A DNA stretch of 64,000 bases, taken from the NCBI RefSeq assembly GCF_000764305.2, contig NW_025936007.1, forward strand, positions 17,608-81,607, written 5' to 3'. The notes under the pieces are model-generated. The model was not told the origin of the DNA. It saw only the letters and a list, made by a program, of their open reading frames with translations, and ran no database searches. Of this stretch, positions 46,301-56,400 are shown one piece after another. Both the position numbers and the translations under genes were made by a program. Source of the stretch: Hyalella azteca. Taxonomy: Eukaryota > Arthropoda > Malacostraca > Amphipoda > Hyalellidae. Numbering within the stretch: the first letter of the stretch is position 1; every line of letters begins with the position of its first letter.

Positions 46301-49065
46301 GTCTTTATTTTCTGTTTATGCAAATAGCTTCTTTCAAAAAGGCAATCATGATTATTGTTCAAGTGACTTGAGTTTTGTTTTTGTCTACAGATTATTTTGA
46401 AAATAACAGTGACTGTATGCATTGGATGTATTCTGGACTGTATGCACTGGATGTTTTTTTTTTATTATATCAGGACTAAATAATTGCTCTGCTCCATAGT
46501 GATCTCTTAAGGGGACCGACTACCCTAAAATTTTCAATTTTGGCGTTTTCCGGTTTTTGAGCTCATCTTAAAGCTTAGTTTTTGACGCATCCAACGGTAC
46601 CAGAATCATCCCTCTACGTCAAAAAATGATTTCGTAACAGCCCCCCGAAGGGAGGGAGTTTTTAGAGCCCTTAACTGAAGCCTATGGGATTAATTAGAAG
46701 GCTAGAACCACGAAAAAGGAACGTCTGACATAAAGCGGCCAATCATGGCATTATCCGGTGCTCATACTCATCTTAAAGCTTACTTTCTGACAATTCCATT
46801 GGTGGCAGAATCATCTTTCTACCTCCATTTTTACGTTCACCACGCCCCATGGAACGGGGGGCGGTGGGGGGCGGCCTTAACAAATTCCTAAGGCATTGAT
46901 TACGGGGCGTGTCTTGATATACTGCCAGATGCAGCCAGGTCTTTCAGTGCCCATCATGACAGCGAGGTGAATGGTGTGCAGCCACTCGCTCTATGCCTTC
47001 CTCACTTAGTTTTAAGGCTTGGTTGCGGTATGTTGGCTACGTTACGACTCTTTTACGTCATTTTACGTGCCGCCCGGCAGTTTTTTGGGCGTCCTGAAAA
47101 CCTCCGATTATTAATTACTGGAAACTGCCACCTATCAAGTCCACAGGTTTAAATCACACTTGAAGAATTTATTATATGCAGTCACTACACAAAATTTTTC
47201 TTTATAATTAAAATTTTGGTTATGCAGATAAAAAATTAATAGCATCAAAATTCAATATAGTTTAATTTAATCAAGTTATCTTAAATCATTAAATATATAT
47301 TGATACTTCTACCTTTAAAAAATGCGGAAAGAGTGCAATATCATCATCCAAGTCGAAACTTTCATTTAAGTGCTCGTATATTAATTTATGGGCATGGCAG
47401 TTGGTGATGCTATTGTTATGCTTGGAACGACGGTCAGTCGTATAATTAGTGATTGATTGAGGCATGATAAGGGAGCCTCAAACTCAAACCAGAAGCCGTG
47501 GTGGGTCTCTTTGTGAGGCGATTTCAAGTGACCATAAATGATAACTTGCCTGTGAAAGAGTTAATGGTAATTTATCAGGAGTGCAGTCTCTTGATTTAGA
47601 ATTTTACCATTTTTTTAATTCAAGTTAAGACAAACATAATGATTGCAAAGAGTATCGCGTTCTCTTGCTAATACATCATTTTATCTGTGCTCACTGCTCA
47701 GGACAAGCATTGAAGGATATTGCAGCTGATCACCCGAATTCAGTGCTGGAGAGATCCTCCCGCCTCAGTCCGGAGAGCGGCATGTACGCTTCCATCACAG
47801 AGGCGCTCAGGAACGGCACCAGCCTCCGTGTTGTGCCCTGTCCAGACCACTCGGTGTGCCCTGATTCCTACACCTGCTGCGCCTTCGCGGACAATACGTA
47901 CGGGTGCTGCCCTTACTCACAGGTGAGTCAGCTTATAGTGAAGAAATTTGTCAGTCATACGGGTGCTGCTCCTACAGATAGGTGAGTCAGCTTATAGTGA
48001 AGAAATTACCAGTCATACGGGTGCTGCTCCTACTCACAAGTGAGTCAGCTTATAGTGAAGAAATTACCAGACATACGGGTGCTGCTCCTACTCACAGGTG
48101 AGTCAGCTTATAGTGAAGAAATTACCAGTCATAAAGAATAGAATAGAAGTGTCGGCGCTGAAGAAATAGGCCCATGGCCTGTTGCCGATTCTTGAACTTT
48201 TCGTGACTTGATTCACAAGGGATTCGGGGGCCCTTTCCCCGAGATTGGCTAGTGGGACTGAAGCGCAGCATGCCAGTGATGCATTTAGTGTCTCAACTCC
48301 CAGATGAAGGTACTGAAGCATCGGATTTTCTTGTCCTCATAGGGGTTTACAAGTTAGGATTCCAACATTTGTATATACTCGGTCTGAATTTTACCATGCG
48401 ACGTTAGGAAGCAGATATATGATATTTGCACTTAAACCTCGGCATATGTTGGTTAAAGCCTCGAGAACAATTTGTTAGCACCATTGCAAAAAATATTATT
48501 ATAGATGGAACTGAGCTTTTTTAATTAATGAGTAAAAATGAACTCGACTAAGGTGGCACTTCAATGAAACATATGGTAGTTAAGTTCTCAATCAACATGT
48601 CAATAAGGGTAATTATTAGAATCATTAAAATTATAATTTACCATCGTTTTACGGCAAGACAAAAGAGAACAAAATACATGTGAAAATAAAATGGAATTGC
48701 CGCCTTATAACATAACATAACATAGTGATGTCGGCGCTGAAGCGTAGGCCTGATGTGGCCTGTCGCCGATTCTTTTCCTTTTCGTTGACGATTTAATCAT
48801 TGTTGGCGACGATTGAATCATTGTTACCGTAGGCAATGGATGCCCGACTCGTTCATTTGGATTAAAAATACAAAGTAAACTACCTTGTGTGGGAAAAAAT
48901 CCTGGAACGATCAAGTATTTGATGACCTAGACGATAGGGCTCGCAATGTAAATATTGTACTATTTATTGCTGATCCTGCAGGGAGTGTGCTGCCCTGATC
49001 ATCTCTCCTGCTGCCCTCACAACTCCGAGTGCACGTCTCATCGCACCTGTAAAATCTCCGTCTGA
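43336..49065 (+). CDS. Secreted two-domain granulin protein, complete five-exon CDS
   Basis: Exons 43336-43433, 43775-43884, 46101-46223, 47702-47922 and 48982-49065 join with matching phases (2, 1, 1, 0) and GT-AG introns to a TGA, giving 211 residues. Residues 1-24 form a signal peptide (LFILATIIGIIS). Two full granulin motifs follow. Residues 27-80 have 12 Cys with four CC pairs (40-41, 51-52, 59-60, 66-67). Residues 157-207 have the same 12-Cys pattern (CC at 169, 179, 187, 194). A Cys-free linker of about 75 residues lies between, with a helical QYLMQTSLS part. Granulins are secreted or lysosomal cysteine-knot-like ladders released from progranulin; this protein is far shorter than vertebrate progranulin (7.5 repeats). 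The acceptor at 43330 implies a 5' UTR intron. It is convergent with RpL7A. Confidence 0.9.
46508..47155. repeat. Possible repetitive insertion in granulin intron 3
   Basis: A GC-shifted block starts TTAAGGGGACCGACTACCC and contains GGGGGGCGGTGGGGGGCGG. Its composition differs from the surrounding intron and AGCTCATCTTAAAGCTTA-like phrases occur twice (about 46560 and 46765). No termini were proven. Confidence 0.35.
47898..48132. repeat. 58-bp tandem repeat that duplicates a granulin splice donor
   Basis: Four copies of a 58-bp unit span the end of exon 4 (TACGGGTGCTGC, then CTACTCACAG) plus GTGAGTCAGCTTATAGTGAA. The first copy includes the true donor at 47922/47923. Each later copy keeps a GTGAGT. 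Confidence 0.9.
48133..48215. repeat. Dispersed repeat R2, copy 3
   Basis: AGTGTCGGCGCTGAAGAAAT, GGCCTGTTGCCGATTCTTGA and TTTTCGTGACTTG, in granulin intron 4. Confidence 0.75.
48709..48790. repeat. Dispersed repeat R2, copy 4
   Basis: ACATAACATAGTGATGTCGG and TGGCCTGTCGCCGATTCTT, the same orientation as copy 1. A partial piece (GTTGGCGCTGGAGAATAGGC) lies at 49158, just past the granulin stop. Confidence 0.75.
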
Positions 49066-50466
49066 ACGCGACCAACGGCTCATGGCATTGAACATCCAAT
49101 GGACATCGACCATGATAAACATAGGCTGTAGTTAGGGATTAATTTGGACATTATAATAATGCTGTTGGCGCTGGAGAATAGGCCTTGTGTATCCCGAGCT
49201 AAGATGTACTACCAATTTTGAATTGGCATTTCAAGCTTCCTAACTGTAGAGGCCAAATACTGAACGTTTAAACTTTAATTTAAGTTTGTTACTGCCATTG
49301 AGTGCCTGTGTTGCAGATGAACGAAGGTTATGAGCAGCAAGTTATCTACCGAGTCTTAATTTCTGCAAAAGGGCGTGCAAGGCGTTGACGGTTGGAGGTA
49401 TTCAGCAATTCATTTGAATGCTTTACGAGAGTGAAAGTCGATCATCACCCGCAAGGAGAAAATTTGGTTACCGTGTAATGAAAAGCGATATTAGACGAGA
49501 AACTAAACTATGCCTTTTTCGTCTGACGCTATTGTGTATCAAACTTGCCACCCTGTTCCTTCGAAGCGGGTAACTTCCGAATACCGTTTACGTACCACAC
49601 GCATGCTAGTCATTGGTGCTGCTCTGTACATTGCTCGTCTAGAGCATCGTTCAATAATTTCATTTCCGTTGAAGCTCCCAGTAATTTCGACGTTATGAAG
49701 TCAGTTTCAACGACGGTGCTGAGCAAGTTAGTTTCCTTAGATCATCAATAATATAGAGCGAGCGCATGACCTTTAACCTTATAATCTGTTCTTGTGCATG
49801 TTATTTTAGTTCATGAATTGTTCTGTATTATTTTAAGTGCACTCTCATGTCTACTATGAATCTCATTCTAGAGGAGTCACAATATTAACGAGTTTCACTT
49901 CCACTAGAAATAATTCTCATTTTACCAGTGGATGGAATATACTGATCTAGCTCTTACGCAACTACGCTTCATTTGCAAGAGTAAATGGAAAAAGAGTGGA
50001 GTATCTACGGATGTGGAGGATTGCATACGCTTATGGGCTAAGGATGAATACGTTTTGCTAACACCTGCTACTTTTTTCTGATAATTGAAAATGATCAATA
50101 ATAACTCGTTCAGCTATTTACTGGGAAGATTTCTCTTATGGAAGAGCCGCATCTATTGCACTACAGCACCGATATCAATGCATCTTAAATACTTTGATAA
50201 TGAGGCATGAAATTTTCAACCCAAATTACTAACGCGCATGGAGAAATATTTAATTACGAAAATTTTCTACTACGTATCAGTGTGCAGTACTGAACAATAT
50301 AATCGTTAGTGGCAGTGGGCGACGTTAATCAGGTCGTACCCTCAACATATTAAGTTTCTCTTTCATAAAATCGTTCTTGTTCGATTCCTAATTTCATCAT
50401 TCTAACCTTCTTATCCTTTCAAGCGTTGAGAAGGTTAATTGAAAACCATAATGCAAGTCTCGCAAT
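49066..50466. other. Convergent 3' flanks of granulin and RpL7A
   Basis: Holds the 3' UTRs of both genes. No additional gene was seen; two short overlapping plus frames near 49510-49750 lack support. Confidence 0.5.
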
Positions 50467-53400
50467 TTATGCCAGCAAGGCTGCTTTCTCTGCCTTTTTG
50501 GTCTCTTTCGCCTTGGCCTTCTCGAGCTTCTGCTTGCGGGCCAAAGCCTTGCGTGAGAGAGCGCCACCTCCCCAGCTCCTGCGGATGTCGTCGAAGCGAT
50601 CGTTGTAGTGGGACTTGATCACATCGATGAGCTTCGCAAGGTTGTTCTTGTCAGCGGACTCGACCTGCAGGAAATGTCGATTTTTTTAGTCAAGTTGCCT
50701 ACAAATATGGGTTTGATGATCCCTTCATGCATAAAATCAGAATGTCATTTTCTTCATTAATTCAGGTGAAGAAATTGCAGATCATCACGCATGAATTGAT
50801 TGAGCAAGTTTGCTTGGAATTATGTTATTATTCAATTCTATATCATTGAACTTGTTTCATGAGCGACTAAATGAGGTTTATTTATCCTGGATTTTAATGT
50901 AGGAGTTTTCGTAGGTATTCCTTCAGCCTGCGTTGCTACACTAGCAAGGGTCTCACCTCTGTCAGGGCAACCGCAGTGCAGGTCTTCCTACGAACAACAG
51001 TTCCAAGTCTTGCCTTGCTCTTCAGGATACAATAAGGAACTCCCATCTTGCGGCACAGGGCGGGCAGGAACAGCACAATCTGAGAGGCAATCAATTAATA
51101 TGTTTGGCAAAATGTTGCCAGACTCGGCACACTTGAGCAGTTTGGACATTGCATTGGCGCAACACATTTCGTAGTGGAAACATCATAAGTAACTTTGTTA
51201 ATTTCGCTGAACATCTCACATACTGTATGCGTCCGCAAAAAGAGTCAGAACCTCAAGGGCCACTCGTGTGAATAACGCAATTTAATTTCCGGTGCATTTA
51301 AAACCGCGTCACAACTGACGCGGCGGAACTCGCCATAACAGGCGCTGCGTGCACCGGATTTCAATAACGGCAACAAATCGACACATGAAAACAATTTGAA
51401 ACCTAATGTGAAAAGACGCTTCAGACAACTTATAAGATATCATATTTTGATTGTATGCGCCCGCAAAATGAGTCAGAACCTCCAGGGCCACTCACGTGAA
51501 GAACGCTTTTTCATCTCCGATGCATCAAAAACCAACGTTGAACAACGCTGGCGGAACCCGCGAAAGCAGGCGATACACGCACCGGGATTTAATAAAAATT
51601 AAGCATCTAGATTAATATTTGAATACCTCCTTTTCATCGAGGGTATATAGTGGTATAAATGCTATGCTGCAAGTTAAAGGGGTAAGAAAATTTCCAGCGC
51701 CGACAAACTCAAAAATTTAAAAACAAACTGGGCAGATAAACAGAATTTCTGTAACAAATGCAGCTCTGTTAGACAACCGACAGGCTTGCGGCCGGAACAA
51801 CGAGCCACGTCAGCGCCGTCTAGCTTTATTCTCAGCACAAACTGAACGCCGTGTGCGTTGAAACGACACACGGAGCTGGAGTGCTGGTAACAATCAAGGG
51901 AGACTACTCAATTTTTACGAGGACGAATTACTTCACAAGAAATAGTTTCAGGCAGGAAGAAATTGCGTAGAATGCATTCAATCAAAAATCGATTGCCATC
52001 TAACATGTTGCCAGGAATCGAGAGAACAACCGTCGAGCGAAATTGTATTAGTTAATAAAGAGAATGCAAAAAGTTGCTCCCGCCACAGCACTGTAATGGC
52101 GAGTGTGGCACAACCAACAGACCTGCCGCCTGGACAGCAGGTCGCGTTAAGTACAGCCGAGGTTGTTCTCAGCACACAAAGAACGCCGTGTGAGCTCAGG
52201 GCATCACGGAGCTGGGGTGCTGACAACTACACAGGTCTTGAGACTAGAAGCATGAAATACATTAAATGATCAGCATAAGGGCTGTGGGCGAATTGTAGCA
52301 GCTTTTGAGAAACTTATCCGCTGTGTTAAATGTGTAAACCTCGTAGCAAGACGTGCATTTACATCCATGGTACGAGGTTAAATTTGGCATTCGTGTTGAC
52401 TAGTCTGACATGAATGTAGTGGCCGTATCGGCAAAATGTTATCAAGTCATGTAGTGTTCAACGTATTTCAAGCATGTCAATCAATTCTCCTCCGGTGGAA
52501 TGAAACCAGTCTTATTCCACCGCATTATTCGGAATTACTGAACGTAAGGCTTTTCACACGGAAGAATAGCATAGAAAAGATAAAAAAGCACGAGCCGCGA
52601 AACTGAATAAAATAAACGTATCAAATTTACGGAGCGAAGATATTATAAGTTCGTACCTCAATCGGATCAACATCATGGGCGATGACCACGAGTTTGGCTT
52701 TCTTCTGTTCGACCAAAGTCGTAACTTTGTTGATGCCTTGTTGGACGACCAGAGGCTTCTTCTTGGAAATAACGTCCTTACCCGCAGCCTGCTCCTCGGC
52801 CTGCTTCTTGAGGCGGAGCTTAGCTGCGAGCTTGGTCTCGGGTTTATACTTATTGAGGAGAGCCAACACTTCACGAGCTGCACACATTATGCAATATCCA
52901 GTTAAGTCAATGCTTAACGGTACTGTTGGTCACTCAAAACAGTTGAGACCAGTTAAACAAACATACATATTTATGAATACCCGTTACTAACTCAGCTTAG
53001 AGCTTCAATTGTAATGTTACTTTACCTTTGGCACAAGGCAACTCGAGATGACAGCGACGCAGCAGCCTGTAATGCAGGAGGAAGTCTCACCGAGACTTGC
53101 CTCGACTGTACCAGACATCGAAGTCAGTGACCAGAAAGGTGCACTTTTCGAGTCCTCGTGTACAGCCCCACCAGAGGTGGCTACAATAGGCGCGGGCTTG
53201 GAACCGCTTCATAATTGAACAAAATCCTCTCAAGTTATCCTTATGCGCTGCCCCAAGTGGTCAAAGAGTATAAAACAAAATTTATTTATTGACGCGCAGA
53301 CAACTTGAGAGGACGTTCTAGAAGCCTACAAGCCCGTATAACATTCGGTAATTGCATTACTTCACGTGCAGCGGTGCGCTCGACTTCCTATTGTCGACTA

Positions 53401-56400
53401 CAAGGACCACGCATTCAAGAGCCATAGGGCTACATTGCAAAAATTTTAGGCTAACTATGGAATTCTTATCAATTAGTAATCATTGGGAGACAAAAAAAAA
53501 AATGGAATAGCCAGAACTCCGATAAGTTGAATTCTAAGGAAGTCGAGCGCAAATGCACAGATGGTAGCAAATGATGCTTCAGCTTCCACCTCAGCGGGCG
53601 TCCAGGAAACCTGAAGTATGGTACCCAGGCTTAGTGCAACTGGTGTAAACTTGTTAACAATTGGACGAGTTACGCCCACCAACGTCAATACCAACAAAAA
53701 CTTCATCAAATGTATAAAAAATATCCGAACAGTTTTTATTTACAGATAGCGAGTTAGTGAGCTTCCAACTCATTTTGTTCTTGTCCTAAAGTCTAAACTA
53801 AGAATAAATGTTGAAGTCCTGGCAAACTAAGCTTTCCTTTTTATTGCAAGACAGCTCAGACGACCGACCTTGATGACTGTCCAGCGTCTGGCGCTTGTTG
53901 AACTGGTACACTGGAGGAGGCACCTTAAGCCTCTGCAGGAGTAGGGCCTTCTGCCTCTGAAGGGTGATGTAGCGAGGCCACTTAGTGAAGCGGGTCAGAT
54001 CCCTCTTGGCCCAGTCACGTTTGGCTGCACAACATCCAGAAAGTGAATGAAAGAATAACTGATCAATCATATTAGAGTTTCTTTGACACCTGAGCACCTG
54101 ACGCCACCTGCAGTGCTGATTAACATCGGTATAGACCAGTTTAATGGTTTGTTACAGCTTGAAAATTGAGCATTTTCAGCACTCCCGCCAAAAGGAACCA
54201 TTAAAAATATGCAGAACGAGAGTTTAAATAAAAATAGAAGAGCGGCTATTCTCAACATAATGTCATCTGCATAGCAAGATAAGCATTGCTGACCAAAATT
54301 GGATGTCCGGATGTATAATTTGACCATGATTTCCAGATAAAGTAAAATCAATACAACTTTCATTATCTCGATCATCAATTTTAAACGTTTACTCATTCAC
54401 GAATCAAGTTATCACAAGGTTGGCTATGAATATATGATTAGCAGTGACGTTTATCATCAGTATTCGAGATATTGTAACGCACAGTTGCCTGTGTGGTGCT
54501 GCTTTCATTAACTAAGAACGAGACTTACGCTTGCTCGTGTTACGAGGTCGCTTCTCGAACAGAGGATTGACAACTCTCTCCTTCTCCTCCTTTTGAGCTT
54601 TTTTGGCAGATGATCCACCAGCAGCATCAATGAGAGCTGCGGGGGTGGGAGCTACCTTCTTTCCTTTGGGGATCTTCTTCCCCTTCGCAGGCTGAAAGAA
54701 GACCAGACAACGTTAGCAATGAGCACCACTTAAATTTAACACAAACCATTGCATTGTAATGCTTGCGATTTATTTGCCAGAGAGTTTACATTGTACCAGA
54801 GAACCAATGCATGAACAATGAATCATAAACGCCACTTGGACAATAATCAGTTTAACACTGTCAAAATGTATGTTCAAGCATGAATATCTCTGGACACAGA
54901 TCATATTAATTGAATCCTCAAAATCTGCTTTCAGGGTAAATTTACACATTGTATTTTGAATCGTAATTTGGTGTACCTATGTTATGCATTTATTTTGTTG
55001 AACACCTATCAATAAACATTTCTCCAGATAATTATATTCATTCTTATTCATTCACGTCAATAAAACTGCTTCAGAGCATGTCCACTGAAATGAAGGGAAG
55101 GTTTTTCCAACAGTTTTTCAACAAACCTAGGAACATTAGTGCAAGAATGTTGCAAACATGCAAAGGCATTTTGGAATATTTTTTGCTAATTAGGAAAAAA
55201 CAGTTCCAGACAATATTCATAGATTATGCAATTTCCAACCTTAGTAGCTAGACAGACTAATGAAAATGGCATCAATCACTGATTGAAACTAAATGCTGAA
55301 ATAAATATGTAATTTTGCTTAAAACACGAGACATTGATGAGAAGTAAAACCATAATTATAAGCCTCTGTATAAAACTAACTTTAAATTTTGAATATTATT
55401 AATCCAGGAAAAAATTTCAAAAATGGAAAAACCAATGCTCTTTGAAAAAATGTCCAACAGGGCTTGTCTTCCAAATTGACACATCTACCTTCACGGAAAA
55501 GACAAGAGGATTTTTATTTTGCCTCGTTGATCTAGAAAGGTAGGAGCTCTGCTGAAGGATTGAAAGTTTACATTAAAGACCAATCCAGCTGGTAATTTGC
55601 TCAAGCACAAAAAATATCAGTAAAAGTGGAATGAGAGAGAGGCCATTTGTTTTATGCGTGACAGAGGCAAGAGGGAAACTGTGAAGCACCTGATGATGAA
55701 GAATGATACATACAAAAGGTTGAGACTGGAAATGATGAACAAGACCGGCAATGATGAACAAGACTGGCAATGATGAGCAAGACTGGCAATGATGAGCAAG
55801 ACTGGCAATGATGAGCAAGACTGGCAATGATGAGCAAGACTGGCAATGATGAGCAAGACTGGCAATGATGAGCAAGACTGGCAATGATGAGCAAGACTGG
55901 CAATGATGAGCAAGACTGGCAATGATGAGCAAGACTGGCAATGATGAGCAAGACTGGCAATGATGAGCAAGACTGGCAATGATGAGCAAGACTGGCAATG
56001 ATGAGCAAGACTGGCAATGATGAGCAAGACTGGCAATGATGAGCAAGACTGGCAATGATGAGCAAGACTGGCAATGATGAGCAAGACTGGCAATGATGAG
56101 CAAGACTGGCAATGATGAGCAAGACTGGCAATGATGAGCAAGACTGGCAATGATGAGCAAGACTGGCAATGATGAGCAAGACTGGCAATGATGAGCAAGA
56201 CTGGCAATGATGAGCAAGACTGGCAATGATGAGCAAGACTGGCAATGATGAGCAAGACTGGCAATGATGAGCAAGACTGGCAATGATGAGCAAGACTGGC
56301 AATGATGAGCAAGACTGGCAATGATGAGCAAGACTGGCAATGATGAGCAAGACTGGCAATGATGAGCAAGACTGGCAATGATGAGCAAGACTGNAGCCTC

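Noticed and set aside
53065..53200. A fifth H/ACA snoRNA in RpL7A intron 3
   Set aside because: A good hairpin (AAGTCTC/GAGACTT) and an ACA exist, but no ANANNA hinge or correctly spaced pocket could be found.
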